From Adiantum capillus-veneris (taxonomy: Eukaryota > Streptophyta > Polypodiopsida > Polypodiales > Pteridaceae): a stretch of 64,000 nucleotides of DNA. The stretch covers positions 5,283,001 to 5,347,000 of the forward strand of contig CM043967.1 of NCBI GenBank assembly GCA_014529385.2, given 5' to 3'. Positions 22,530-35,115 of this stretch are shown here, piece by piece. Within the stretch, counting starts at the first letter, position 1; each line of letters opens with the position of its first letter. The translations under genes and the position numbers were made by a program. The notes under the pieces are model-generated. The model was not told the origin of the DNA and searched no databases. It worked only from the letters and a program-made list of their open reading frames with translations.

Positions 22530-23410
22530 ATTAACACCCAAAGATACTTTCTATTGGTTGTGCATCAACTCTGAGTTGATGAAGGTGTCAAGGAAGTTGA
22601 TCTTTCCTAAATCTTTGGTGAAGGTATTTGCACGATTATCTTTGATAGAACAATACTCTAGCTCCACGATCTCATCCTTAATAAGTTCTCAAACATAATG
22701 ACATTGAACCTCAATATTCTTTGAATGTGCATTGAAGACGGGGTTCTTGGGAATATCCATGCAACTCTAGTTGTCACATTGAAGTGTTGTATTTGAATCA
22801 ATAAGAATACCTAAGTCCACGAGAACTCTCTTGAGCCAAAATGTGTCACAAGATGAAAAACAAGCAGCTTTATACTCCTCTTTTGTTGAAGAAAGAGTAA
22901 CAATTTTTTGCTTCTTGCTAATCAAAGAAAACACTCTAGAATCAAGTGAGAAAGAATATCTAGAAATTGACTTTCTAGAATCACAATCTCTTGCCTAAAC
23001 AAAGTCACAATACCCAATTAGGGTATTTGTGTCAATTTCATTGGAAATTCCATGGCCTAAAGTACCTTTAATAACTTTAGAACACCCATACCCGCCTTCC
23101 AATGAGATTCCCTAGGCTTGCTAGAAAACTTGCTCAAAACATCAACTGCAAAAAAAGTGTTTTGTTTAGTATTACACAATAAAATCAAACTTCCCACAAG
23201 CTTCATGTGCTTCTTGGTGTCAACCAAGGGAGAAGAATCCTTCATGGAAAGTGTCACATTCATCTCCATTGGAGTACTCAAAGGTTTATAATTAATCATC
23301 ACAAACAATTTTAAAATTTCTATTGCATACTTTTGCTAAGAGATGAAGATGTCCTTTGTGGATTGCTAGACCTCAATCCCTAAGCAATAATGTAAAAGCT
23401 CCAAGTCTTC
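22530..23410 (-). pseudogene. Ty1/copia pol, RT end and RNase H, broken
   Basis: The minus strand shows the well-known copia spacer between RT and RNase H (KPLSTPMEMNVTLSMKDSS, VGSLI, SKFSSKPRESHWKA at 23057-23308), preceded by decayed RT words (LLHYCLGIEV). Downstream come RNase H words (KKQKIVTLSSTKEEYKAAC, LKRVLVDLGI, PKNPVFNAHSKNIE, KDNRANTFTKDL) ending just before the LTR. Stops and small indels interrupt it several times (for example CDN followed by a stop, and a stop in QCHYV). The order and position identify the 3' third of a copia element, whose intact relatives make cDNA from LTR transcripts. Everything upstream of about 23410 is missing, so the element is 5' truncated. Confidence 0.88.
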
Positions 23411-24302
23411 CCTTTTAGCTGCATGGCCTTTGGAACGCTTGTCACCCTCTTATAGATATTCCTCCCACACTTAGACCTTCTCCTAGTCACCCTCAGACGT
23501 TCTTCCCACTAAAAAAAATCTCTCTAAAGTAGCTTGTGTTAACATGGGCTACTTTAGAGAGCCCTTGAAACTCGTTTTTTTTTTCAGTACCTCCTCTTCA
23601 TTGGTGCATGGCCACCATCAATGGCCTTGTCGACTGTGTTTTCCTTCTCTCCTAGATAATCTGGGAAGGATGGGATTGGTGGTCGACTTTCAACTACACA
23701 GCTTCATCAATTGGTGGCACCCATGCCTATGTGTGGTCTTGATTTTGAGGGTGATTATGTTTGGCAGGTCTGTTTGCATGTCCTCCTCGATTTTGGCTTT
23801 ATTATTGCATCTTTTATGGCTTGGTGGACAAGGTGGCTGATGTGGCATGTCATCTCCCTTGGTGGCAACCCGAGGTCAAAATCGGCTATAAAGGTTTTCT
23901 TGTCTTATCTATGGTTGGGTGGCTCCCATGTGAGCCGTTCCTCAGCTTCAGGGTGGCTCCCTTTATCAACTAATGTATGGGAATCATTTTGGTTTTAAAG
24001 AAGAATTTGATGACATGGCTCGGTATGAGCATGTCTGTCAATGTAAACTTTTTGGTTTTAAATACATTTTGCACTTACTATTGGTGAGTTTTGAAAAATA
24101 AATAAATCTCTGGGGGGCTAACACTATATGAGTTATTTAAAGCTCTTTAAAGTAATCCATGTTAGCATAAGCTACTTGGAAGTCCTTTAAAAAAAAAAAC
24201 TCACAATTTGTGAGTGAATTGTATTAAGCACAACATAACAATTACAAAACAGTCTCAAGCTCAGGTCGAGCCTTGAGGTGCTCAAGATTACAAATTGGCT
24301 AT
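23411..24302. other. unassigned sequence
   Basis: Frames at 23544-23998 are short, overlap in several phases and match nothing I know. The words CTACTTTAGAGAGCCCTTGAAA (23549) and CTACTTGGAAGTCCTTTAAA (24171) suggest a small dispersed repeat. A perfect palindrome CTCACAATTTGTGAG occurs near 24201. Confidence 0.45.
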
Positions 24303-25560
24303 CTACCGCTTCTCATCGAGGCTAATCATAACCAGCTTTACAAAATAGGTGAACTTTAGTTCTAGGATTTTACTTCTCGTAGGTTGACAACATGGCATGG
24401 ATAGCCCTAGACCAATCTCCCGAGTTTTGCTTGCTTTTGAGCGTATAGATGATCGATCTGATTTCTTTATAGTCTCTAAGAATCTTTCTACATCAATGTC
24501 TCCTTTAAACACACGACGATTCCTTGCCTGCCATATATGGTGAAAGAAGAAGTACATGACAGTTTGAGTGCAGATAAGAAGAGCAAGACTTCCCATCTTC
24601 TTGCCACCAAGGAACATATTAGCTTTGAAGAACCTGATTCGCCTTGTCCTTTGGACCCACTTGCACATTTTCCTTGCCAGGCCTCTGATCACCTCGCATT
24701 CCATGAATAGGTGGGCCATATCTTCACTAGCTATCCTACACCCCAAGCAACAATTGGACCCAATTCATCTTTTCTAGATCTTTACGCCCGTTTGATAGAG
24801 CACCCCCCATCACCTTCCACAAAAATATATTCATAAATTGTGGTCACTTTGGCTTCTAGATGTTCTCCATGACTTCCTCCCACCGTTCTTCTAGCCATTG
24901 TCTCTTCCATATTTTGTTGAGGGGTCTAGACCAATTCTTCTCATGCATTAAGGCATGATAGATGCTTTTAGAATGGGGTTTCTAGAAAAGACTACTTCCG
25001 GGCCATCTCCAGGTGTTCGACTCAATCACGGATTCACAGATTGGCGTTACAAACTTGTCCAGCTCTTTTATCACTCTATTGACTAGCAATATTTCATTGT
25101 CATTTAGTTGACACTGGGTTGTCAGCAAGTCAATGGTTTTCCATCTCTTATTGTTACCATCCCAGAAGTGAACAAGCCAATTCACACCCTTATTATCCAC
25201 TTTCTTGACAGTTTCTATTCAACGAGGGCTTTGTGGTGGTCATAGATTTTTAGCAAGCCAGGGGGACTAGTGCAAGATGGAGTTCTTGAAGTACCTAGTT
25301 TCTTCCCCCCACTCCAATACCCCAACTGCTCTTTTGCACTTCCTCACCAGCTCCCTTGAGATGCCACCTAGACTTAAGCTAGACCATGTTGGGGCTAAAA
25401 ATTTGTTGTGAAACTCTACCCCTTTCCACTTTCCACCTTTCAAACCAATTTTAGTTGTATCTAACATATCCTTGGTCATGATAGCCCAAGATTTAACCAA
25501 GGAGATCATAGATTTGGTGCACATGGCATCAACATGGGCAACTAGGTTAAGAAATCATTG
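24303..25560 (-). pseudogene. LINE ORF2 C-terminal region with zf-RVT-like module
   Basis: The frame at 24746-24303 (minus) reads GCRIASEDMAHLFMECEVIR, followed by a tryptophan-rich stretch and IWQARNRRVFKG. This is the zinc-binding reverse-transcriptase tail (zf-RVT) found at the end of many plant LINE proteins. Upstream pieces (24982-25200, GVNWLVHFWDGNNKRWKTID; 25267-25524, SRELVRKCKRAVGVLEWG) fit the linker region of the same ORF2. Frameshifts and stops separate the pieces. The RT and endonuclease are absent, so it is 5' truncated, the usual fate of LINE insertions. It appears to be a different LINE family from the one at 20-21 kb. Confidence 0.75.
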
Positions 25561-25564
25561 GGCA

Positions 25565-25631
25565 CTCCTTGAATAGAAGGTTTCCTAAAAGCTACTTGGA
25601 AGTCCTATTATGAAACCTTCTATTCAAGGAG
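25565..25631. repeat. perfect 20-bp inverted repeat (hairpin) with 27-base loop
   Basis: The arms CTCCTTGAATAGAAGGTTTC (25565-25584) and its exact reverse complement (25612-25631) flank a loop containing GCTACTTGGAAGTCC. That loop sequence also occurs near 24171. No mismatch exists in the arms. It could be a tiny foldback element or a duplication-inversion scar. Confidence 0.9.
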
Positions 25632-25639
25632 CGATCAAC

Positions 25640-27120
25640 AGTATGTGGCCTTGCAGGAAAATTTTGCAAATGGGTTCAAAAAATTTGGAATATAGGATTC
25701 TACAAGAACGATCTTTTCTTGAGAGGGAAAGTGTTTAAGAGCTAATTTTTGCTTATCGTCACACAAATACCGAGATTTTTCTACTTTAAACATGCATAAA
25801 AGGCAAGAAATTGTCAAATCTTTGAGAACACCATAGTAACAGCTAAATTCTCAAAGATAATCCAAGAAAGCGGAGGGGGAAGGGGGGGGGGGAGAGGAGT
25901 CATCGCCATTGGGAAATAGCCGAACTCTGATGAGTGGAACATGACCTTGGGTGCCACATTGAATTGACGTGCTTGGATGAAGATGTGGGCTCATTCCTTT
26001 TCGTGGAATGGCTCCCCTATCAGCCGGTGTAGTTATGACCCTTTGAAGCTATCATGGCTCGTCACGAGCATGAAAGAAATTTGAAATTTTTTGGTTTTGC
26101 TAATATAATCCACTCACAATTGTGAGTTTTGCACAAAAAATAAAACCAAACTTTTAGGAGTAAATACTATTGTGAGTTACGCACAAACACTATGCTACCT
26201 ATTTTTTGAAAATAGCTCTTGGCTGGCTCACCATGTGCTCCTTCGACGCGGCTTATTGCCCCCCTCTTTTTGGCAGTGAGAGAAGTCTCCCTCCCATCTT
26301 TCCTGTGGGAGGCAAAGGGGACTAGTAGTTTGTATGTTTTTTGGCATGCTAGGGTGGTCATGATAGGGCAATACTACATGGTGGCAACAAAGATCTGCTT
26401 TCAACGGCGTGGGCTTTGCCTAAAGCCTAGTTTGTTGGTGCTGGTTTTGCCCTGTCAATGGCAGGCAGGGACAATTAAAGTATGGTCTTGGATTTGTTTG
26501 TGGATCTGGCTTCCTTCTAGACTCTGTGGTGGCTAGGAGACATAGCGAGGTGTAGAGTTGTTGTACTCCCCACTCATGCGGATCTATTCCGGTATGGTTA
26601 TGTTGCTTTGGTAGTTTTTTAAAGCTAGTTTGTGGTTGGTATGATTAATTTTATTGGGGGTGGCTCCCGTGTTAGCCATGGAACAAGAATCAATGTATTT
26701 CTTTTTGGGTTTCTTGGCCTTCATGGCTCATTCTCAGCATGGAGCTATTATCATTGTACAGGTAATGGGCTATTGCAACATCACAAGTAGTTCTCCCTTG
26801 CCGGGCATTGTTTTTGGAGCTTGGGAGATGATGCCCTCCCACCTCCTCTTGGGGAGGACAATGGGCATCCGGGGTTTCTTGGTGGCAAATCGAAAACTTG
26901 CTAGGTGTGATAGGTCTAGCCAGTTGGTAGCAACAGTCTGCGACAACAGTGATGGGGCTTGGCCCCCCTTCTTGGCTTGCGTGGTGCTCTACATATTCTC
27001 CAAGATGGTGCTTGGATCATTAATGAAAATCATGTGGTTGCATGTTGTTGGTCTATGTTTGTCTGGTTGGTTTTTGGCTTCTCCGATTTTTACTATTTGG
27101 CCCTATGGGTCGGTGGCGGG
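25640..27120. other. unassigned sequence
   Basis: Frames at 26219-26536 and 26654-27148 lack any domain I recognise. The second is rich in hydrophobic residues but lies over the repeat shared with 21236-21350, so I do not call it a gene. A CTCACAATTGTGAG palindrome lies near 26112. Confidence 0.45.
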
Positions 27121-27790
27121 GACCCTCCTTTGGATAGTTGTCCTCTAGTGAAGTATGAAGTCATCAAGGTGAAAGAAAGGTTGTTCAATGATCAAGCAAC
27201 TAAAAATGCAAAACCATATCCGACATGGAGGAAGTTTTGGCTAAAGAGACATCCAAGGTACAAGATCTTGTATACAAAGGCTCCTCTAGAGATCATGAAA
27301 GATCCAACCATTAAACCATCACCAAGAGTGAGGAGTTGGAGTAGAAACATCCAACATGGATAAATTACCCCAGACTCTCTCCACCCAAAGGCAAGGCTAC
27401 AAAAGACTACATGCTAAAGAACTTACAGATGCCATAGATGTATGCCAAAGAATTCTGGATGTATCTTGCATTATGTTTATCAAAATAGCCAAAATTATTT
27501 TTAATATACATGCAAACATTCCATCAGGTAGGACAAATGGACACTCCACAGACATCCTTCCTCGAACGCGACCAAGGACTTTGCTACGACCTTTTAAATA
27601 AGCCACTTGATGAAGTGATTTATGGGATATATGCAAGGGTAATGTTTCTTCTTTCCTACTACATGCAGCTATACTTGCTTCTTCATCTCTTCAAAACCAA
27701 GATCTTTGACCTAGTCATTGAAAACCTACAAGCAAGGTTTGTTGGATATACTGCAATGGAGCTAAAAACGCCTATCAACCTTTAGTTTCT
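27121..27790 (+). pseudogene. unrecognised ORF family, copy 1 (LTR-element associated)
   Basis: Plus-strand frames give KYEVIKVKERLFNDQATKN, PTWRKFWLKRHPRYKI, MKDP and later DEVIYGIYARVMFLLSYYM with KIFDLVIENLQARF. Recognisable counterparts occur in the same order at 55207-55960 (SSKYEVMSIKKRV, PKWRKGWLLKYPRF, IKDP, EEVLHLFCQRLMFVLSYHM). I do not know this protein. Because the second copy ends at a polypurine tract and LTR, it may be a gag-like or accessory product of an LTR element. Here the frame is interrupted by stops and shifts, and the copy is cut off by the hAT element beginning at about 27923. Confidence 0.5.
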
Positions 27791-28338
27791 CAAAAAAGGC
27801 GACAAGAAGCTCATAATAAAGTATTATAAAGCCCTCAAAGCTCTCAAAAGGCAGCACATAGCCCACAAGCCCAAGCATTAGTTGGCCATTAGATACTATG
27901 TCATGAACAAATCAAAATCTAAGTTGCATTATACGTTATACATTAAATGTATTATACGTGTTTAATGTCCGTATAATACATTAGGGAGTATAAAATGATC
28001 GTATTATACGATGACACATCACTGAATATGACTCCCCATATTATTTCTCTATAATTCGATCAAAGATTATTTGGATCAAAGATTTTCTTCGATTGAAGTG
28101 CTCAGTATATATATGCAACCACCGGAGATCTCTCAGGAACATTTCACACTACCAAACATTGAGCTATTCGATAGTAATCATCTTCTCTCTAAATCAAAAT
28201 ATTTATAAAAATGTAGAAAACTATATATAGTTATTTACTAAGATTAATTTAAATTCAATTTTATGGCTTGTATTTTTTTGTTTTTAATTTTTGTATTGAA
28301 TAATTTTGAATCAAAATAAAAATTAAAACTTGCTTTTT

Positions 28339-28970
28339 GTGTGTTGGAGTTTTTTCACACTTAAAGAGAAGAAAATTAGGTCGTGAACCATCTGCCATTG
28401 TGCTGGAGTACATACTCACACTTCAAGATGGGTGCATATTATAAATAGTGATTAATTACTTTTGTGCTAGAGTAAAAGTGTTTGCTTGCACTGGAGATAA
28501 TCAGTTGTTTCATTTAGATTAAGATTTAGGAATTATAATTTCTCCGAGTCTTTGTGTTAGAGTGATATACTCACATATGGCAGAATGTCGACGAAGTTTC
28601 TAATCCAGGCTTTTTGACCTACTTGATGTTTAAACTTGTACGATTATAAACGCTTCAACTACAATAATGTTATCATTTTGTTATGTTAGAGCAGCTGCTC
28701 ACACTTTTGGGTATATTTTCAATTTTAGTTTTTTGACCAAACTTGATGTTCATCTTGTACCGCTAGAAGTGCTTCTATTACAACGATGTTATCACCTTGT
28801 TGCGCTAGAGTAGTTGCTCACACTTCCAGGGAGATATGCAATGATCAATACAGATTGTTTTTACCAATGTGATTTGTAAAAAATCATGATAATGTAGCTA
28901 CAATCCAAAATTGATGGTTGGTAACCAATGACCATTGCGTTGAGTTAGAGTATTATGCTCACACTTCGAG
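28339..28970. repeat. left subterminal repeats of hAT 1
   Basis: About seven copies of a ~25-bp unit of form TTGTGYTAGAGT-n-ACTCACACTT occur near 28339, 28398, 28463, 28549, 28682, 28801 and 28943. Each unit is itself nearly palindromic (AGAGT/ACTC). Such arrays are the usual transposase-binding regions of plant hAT elements. Confidence 0.8.
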
Positions 28971-29327
28971 ATGATCCGATGCTACAAAATATTGTTTAGG
29001 GTACAATTCTTATTATTTGTAGGTGTAAAGTATTCAAACTTTATTCCAAATACCTAAACAATAAATTGTATTCACTTTTTGGATATGTGCAAACAATGCA
29101 AAATTGTGCATACAATGCACAATTGTTGTAGGAGTACGATTGACTATGTACTTTCAATTTTTTGCATTGTGCATACAATGTAAAATTGTTGTAGGAGTAC
29201 GATTGACTATGTACTTTCAATTTTTTGGCATAATCAATTGATAATTTGTATACTTCATGTGTGATTGATAAAAATGATCAATCTGCAAATTACAATTGTC
29301 TATTTCTATGGACCTCTTTTGTGCATC

Positions 29328-31313
29328 ATGGTTCGTGGTCATGAGTGGACATACGTGCATGAAATAGTGCTAAGATAAACTGCATCTTGATTGAAGTGCA
29401 AGTCTTTCAGTGGCAATGCTACAAGGATCAAAGAGCATTTGTTCAAATTGCCAAGCAATGTTGGGCCTTGTAACTTGCCTCCACGAGACAGATATGAAAG
29501 ATTTTTGAATTATGTATGAAAAGTAAAGGTTGTCCTTGAGGGCAAAAGTAAAGGGGTAAGAAAAGGCGGTTGTACGATGGAAAGAGCAGATCTAATGGAT
29601 GAAGAAGAACCTGTTTAATCCTTTAATCCTTGTTTCCAAAGTGTAGTGCACAATACACCATCCTTCGGCGTAGGTGCATCTTGCAATGCATTGAATTCAA
29701 AGAGAAATTGAACCGATGGTATTGGAAGAGTGTTATCTACAGATCAAACAATCCATCAAGCTTTTGATATATAGTGGTTATACATGTTGCATTTGAAGTG
29801 GACGCAAGCATTTCTCACATGTTGTATTCCGTTCAATGTAGTGCGAAACCCTATCTTCAAAGATGCATTGATGAGCACCGCCAAAAAAATATTTATGATG
29901 TTAGATCATAATAAAATGCACACAGAGTATGTTGACAAAGTCAAAGATGAGGTAGAAAGCACGCTCAAACGTGTAGTGTTGGAATATGTTCCTACTTTTG
30001 GATGTACTATAGATTTGGATGGATGGACCAATTCTCAGAAAAAACCTTCAATCAATTTGATGTTGATTTGTCCCCGAGGGTCAATATTTTTAGAAGCCAT
30101 TGACACGTCCTTGAAGGAAAAAACCATTTCCTTCCTTTCAGAGATCTATGAGCGTGCTATATCAAAAGTTGGAGGCCAAAGAATGTGACATCCATTGTCA
30201 CCAACAATGCTGCAAATTACAAAGGTGCTTGTCTTGCAATTCAAGCAAAGTATTCGGAATGAATATGGGTACCATGCAGTGCACATATTATCAATCTACT
30301 TTCAAACTTGAAAAAATAAAGACTACTGTGTTGGAAGCAAACACAATAGTAAAGTTCATTAGAGAGCATCAATTTTCATATGCTCTGTTCAAAACCAAGT
30401 CGCCTAACAAGGCATTACAAATATTTTGTGCGACTGAGTTTGCCACTGCATATTATGTATTATCAACATTGAAAGATGTTTGACATACACTGGTGGAGAC
30501 AGTTTTCGACAGGCGATGGGATGCATGGCTTAGCAAATATCCCAACTACCAAGCTACAACATTAAGGGTTCATTAACTTGGCAATTCTCTAGTGTTTTGG
30601 AGAAATGTGAAAAAAATTGTCAATGTTACTAAACCCTTTGTGGATCTATTGTGCTTGGTGGATAAAGGCTCTTCTATCTTTGGAAAGGTATATTGGTAAA
30701 TGTCAGAAGCCATTGAAAAGCTTGAGGACTTTCAAGGATATAGTGATAGAGATAAAGCATTTCTAGTTTCATGCACAAAACCTCCATGGGTGTAAATGCA
30801 CATGCCATTACATAGTGCAACATTCTCTTTGGATCCAAAATTTCAGCTTCATGAACAATCCTCCAATTCAAAAGTGATGCATGGTTTCAAAGCTGTGTGC
30901 ATGAAACTCTTAGGGTTGGATGAGGGGAAAGATGCATTTCATCAATGCATTGACTATGCCAATAGGGTTGGTAGTTTTGGTGAACCTTGGGACAATGATG
31001 CTGTAAAAAAAGTTAGTGCACCTATGTGGTGGAAAGAATATGGTGGAGAAAAGATAGAACTACTGTCAGAGTATTATCGATTGCTACTTCAAGTGGTAGC
31101 TGCAAGAGAAATTGGTCTACATTTGTCTTCTTACACACTAAGAAGAGAAATAGATTAAAACCAAAACGAGCCAAGGCTTTGGTATATGTGTTTTGTAATA
31201 TGAGATTGTTGCATGCTCCAAGCAACATTGCAATGAGAGCACCTGAACATTGTTTTGGTAGAAAGAGAACGCATGAGGCAGTTGTTGTTGAAGTACAAAG
31301 TGACGGTGAGTGA
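29328..31313 (+). pseudogene. hAT transposase (BED finger, DUF659, dimerisation domain), broken
   Basis: From ATG 29328 the domains run in family order. A BED zinc finger remnant (KCKSFSGNATRIKEH, about 29392) comes first, then DUF659 (IPFNVVRNP and CTIDLDGWTNSQKKPSINLM, 29784-30185), then the region with VTSIVTNNAANYKGA, the helical part ending FATAYYVLSTLKDV, and the C-terminal dimerisation domain (RNWSTFVFLHTKKRNRL). Damage is clear: stops in the BED region, a one-base deletion at about 30182, a TGA at 30481 where CGA is likely, and further shifts near 31090. The aspartate expected in the TDNA motif is asparagine. An intact relative would cut the element out of DNA using a DDE-type RNase H fold. 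This copy is probably inactive. Confidence 0.9.
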
Positions 31314-31613
31314 GAGTGGGAGGTGGCTTCAGAATGTTCAGACATGAAAGAAGTTGATAGCATGGTTCCAATGTTTGATTGTGACGACATTGTTTAAAAA
31401 CACCTTTGGTACAACATATTTGTAATTAACTTGTGTTTTTTGGCCATATCTTATGATCTCTCTCTTTTTTCCATGTCACTTTGTGTCGTATGATTGTCAA
31501 ACAATTTTATTTTATACTTATTGTATAGAATTTTCAACAAATATCAAAGTTGATTATGTAAAATGAATACAAAATGTTGGCTTGAAGGATCACAACAATA
31601 GAAGGTATAGATT

Positions 31614-33699
31614 TTACAACTCAACATGCTGAGTGAGATCTGCCAAAATCTCATTCAAGAAAAAATCATCAAAGCCAAGAGATGCAAAGTTTGTCGGTGA
31701 AGCCAAAAATGCGTTGAGATTGGCAGCTGCAACATCTTCTTCTGCAAGGGGACCAAACTTCTCATTGTATTTTGCAAGCTTTCTTTGAGCTAGTGCAAAG
31801 CTCTCTTCTAGTGGCATTGAGCTATGTCTCAAGCTCTAACACCTTCAACCTCAAGCCTTGCTAGGTCAACTCCCTGGCTTGCCATCTCCACAATGATTTC
31901 ATGCTCCTCTGGTAGAAGAATAACAACACGCTTTCGTGATGGTTGGGGTCTTTGCTTGTTCTACACTAAAACCTTGTCGGCAATGCGATCGAGCTCAACA
32001 CCCATGTTAGGAGTCTTATCATACTAGTTGACTCTCTTGCCCAATATGTAATGTGCATAGCATTGGTGAATGAAGTATATGGAAATATGGTTATTATTGG
32101 GGATAACTTGTTGTTGATGGATAAATAGTTGGAGAAGAGCTCAAGCTAAACCCACATGTTGCAAGTCAGAGAGATTTATTGGTGGATTTCCCTTTGCGTG
32201 GCCACTTAATCTGAACAGTGTATTCCAAAAAAAGTGGTTCGAACATAAGTCTTTGCATTGTTTGTGACTCAAGGGCCCGCCCTCTAAGTTTGATTCATCC
32301 TCTTGAATGCTGGCAATAATTGATAAGTCTGATTGTCCACATCAAATTTGCTCCACACTGATAATTCCTCGTGCCTCGTTGTAATCAAGGTCTTCAACCA
32401 TATCTACAAACAAAATACCAAAATCCAACAACCATATAATCAATGAAAATCTGCTACAAGTTGAATTGACAAATCAATATATAGACAATGACACAAATGT
32501 CACTTAAACCAATTTCAATGATATAATGACAATTTGAAAACATTAAATTTTCACTTGAATCATGATTTGATACTTAAATTAACATTGCATTAATAGTAGA
32601 GAATGACAATTTCAACCCAAAAAAAGTTGTTTGTATTCATTCATTGTTTGGTTGCCAACCCAAAAAAGTTGTTTGTATCCATTGTTTGGTTGGACCAAAA
32701 GATAAACAAGCTGAAGGTCAAGCTGAAGGTCGATTTGGGGGTTTTATCTTTGCCCAAATCAAGAGTTCTATGTATGTTTTTTACAAAGGCTCTTTGCTCT
32801 CAATCACTTGGCTCTGGCATGCAATTAAGTATGTATTTTAGAACCCAGCATAGAGAATGTACATTCATGGCTTTAGAAAAAGGAGGAGGTTGGTGGAGAT
32901 ACACTCGGGGGCAGCCCAAGGGTAGTCTTTAAGGTGATTTTCTTGACATTACAAAGACAAATCTATTAGTTTTGGAGATGTCTTTGTAGTTGGGAATAAG
33001 CTAGAAGTGCCTCAATCTGTAATGCCGCATGAAACACTTTGTCAACAAAATGCAACATAATGTTGCAAGGGTGAAGGTCGTTGTGCAAAAAATCATGGTG
33101 ATGCAATAGCTTCAATGAGCATTGACAATGTGCAAGATATTGCCTTGGAAGCGCTCTATACTACTAGCTGTCTACAAAAACTCTCTGATGGCAAGCTTGC
33201 TTCCATATGAGTGACATGCTTGTATCCACTACTCCACATGGCCGTCGTTCCAACATTTGAAGAAAAGCATTGGCCATGGGGAGTGACGCACAATTACAAC
33301 TGGCAGGATTATACCTTGGTGTTGGATAATTTAAAGTGGTGTCTTCTTCTATGGCTTGTTGTGTAGCAATTGGCCCGTGTGCTGGATCTTGAATACTTCA
33401 GCTGCATACACAAGGTCTAAGAAGGCAAGATGTAGTGCACAAATTTGCTTGATATATGCCCATTTGCCTTCTCCGACTTGGGGAACTAGCAAGTGGAAAA
33501 CATGTCAATCCCGTAGAAGGTGCAATACTAGTGGATCATCACCTTGGGCTATTGCTTCTACATTGACCGACTGAGCGAGAGTTACCACTTCTATCTCAGT
33601 GGCTAGATTGGTAGGATCATCCACTCTCGGTCTTTTGCTAGGGCCTTCTAGCTTGCTCTTTCCTTTCATTTCTGCATGCAATTGAAAAACCAATTGCAT
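31614..33699 (-). pseudogene. protein-kinase-like gene inside hAT 1, convergent to the transposase
   Basis: Reading the minus strand from about 33699, a frame opens with MQLVFQLHAEMKGKSKLE (33699-33505). Then, in shifted frames, it shows a kinase catalytic loop FLHNDLHPCNIML (33085-33050) and an activation-segment end YPWAAPEC (32923-32904). The 42-residue spacing between them matches the HRD-to-APE distance of protein kinases. Further down are acidic and helical remnants (EEHEIIVEMASQGVDLARLE near 31900, and EESFALAQRKLAKYNEKFG at 31832-31614). Many stops show decay. The glycine loop and the DFG motif were not found. Its gene ends about 300 bp from the transposase end, as in hAT 2. In function it would be a Ser/Thr-type kinase, but this copy is dead. 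Confidence 0.65.
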
Positions 33700-34249
33700 T
33701 ATTTGCGTACTAAAGAGAGAGAGAAAAATTCAGGGTTTTACAGAGCATCAAAAGCAACCAATACTTGGCCCAAAACTTGCTTGACAAGCCCCTGCAATTG
33801 ATTGCCACTAAAAGTTGCAATATCAAATGATATTGGGGAATGATTGATGTAAGCACTCAAAGCAAGGTTTTGTCAATGTATTGACAAAATCATTGAAGAG
33901 CTAGAAGGCTCTGCAATTTCAAAACATCGATGAAACTGCTTCTCTTCCACACCATGTAGGTAGCAAACAATAGCTTCAATGACGGTTTTTTGACATGTTT
34001 GTGATAGCTTCATCTCTGACATGTCTATTTAAATAAACAATGATATATTAACACCAAGAGAATAATTCAAATTTCAAAAAACATGCTGAAATATGAAAAT
34101 GTTTAATATTAAGACTTAGAAAGATTCAAAGTGAACAATTTCTTGCACCAAATGAAATATATACAATTTTTAATGATTATGATTTTGGAATAAGATTTTG
34201 TAATAAATAATTGAATAACCTAAAAGTTAATGCTATGAAAAAGTAGTCC
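33700..34249. other. 5' flank of the kinase-like gene in hAT 1
   Basis: About 550 bp between the kinase remnant and the right subterminal repeats. Minus-strand words near 33900 (for example IDKTLL-like) are not recognisable. It may hold the first exon or leader of the kinase gene. Confidence 0.35.
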
Positions 34250-35115
34250 AACAGTGTGAGTTAAAAACTCTAACACAAGTGTGGACATTACTAAACACAG
34301 ATCACTAGAAGTTTACGTCACACAAAAGTAGTCTATTAGACTACAAAAAGTGCATGATACGCATTTAATAGTTCAACTATGTGAGCTAATAGCTCTAACA
34401 CAAGAGTGGTCACTATTATTAAATTGATTGAAAAATTAAATAATTAATCTGGTCATCGGTGAAGTCTGAGAAAATCTCTAACACAACGCAACAATCAAAC
34501 CATTAATCATCACATCTTGAAAAAGGCTATTTGTCATAGTTGCAAAGCACATGTAGAGAGTATATCTTTACTACCTATTGCAAGTACCAGACAATGATGA
34601 AAGAGAAGCAAAGCTTCAACTTAGCACTCACTATCTGGTACTATTGCTTAGGTGAGTTGGATACATAAAACAAAAGAATAAATAATGGTACAAACAAAAT
34701 ATCAACATTGGTACATTTGTAAATGAACAGAAAGTTAAACTTAACTCTTCACTCTTCAAACGTGGCAATGCGTATACTTTATTTATACTATAGCTTAGCT
34801 CTGTCTCTAGCGTGTAAAGTAAACTATATTGAATAGCAAGATTCTAGATATGTGTATATTTTGCCAACTTCTCAAGTGTGAGTATTCTCATACACAACAC
34901 GAAGTGACAAACCCCTACCATAGCACAAGTGGGATTCCCTATGGATCTCTCTGGAGTGTGACTGATTGGTCTACACAACCATGAGACATAGCTCTAATGT
35001 CCAATCTATTTCAAGAGTGTGACTATGTCGACACAACCTCGAAATAGTCCTACACACCTGCAAACTAATTTTGTGTGTGAGGTGAACCTCTAGCACAACA
35101 CGAATTAGCAAAAAA
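34250..35115. repeat. right subterminal repeats of hAT 1
   Basis: Units of form GTGTGAG-n-CTCTAACACAA occur near 34253, 34379, 34463, 34878, 34955, 35015 and 35072. They are the inverted version of the unit in the left field (TTGTGTTAGAG-n-CTCACAC), so the two ends carry mirror-image arrays. Confidence 0.8.

Noticed and set aside
23544-23998. Three overlapping plus-strand frames with tryptophan-rich text
   Set aside because: They overlap in different phases, match no family and lie in dispersed-repeat DNA.
26219-27148. Hydrophobic frames that could look like a membrane protein
   Set aside because: No recognisable domain, part is repeated at 21.3 kb as non-coding repeat, and other frames are equally open.
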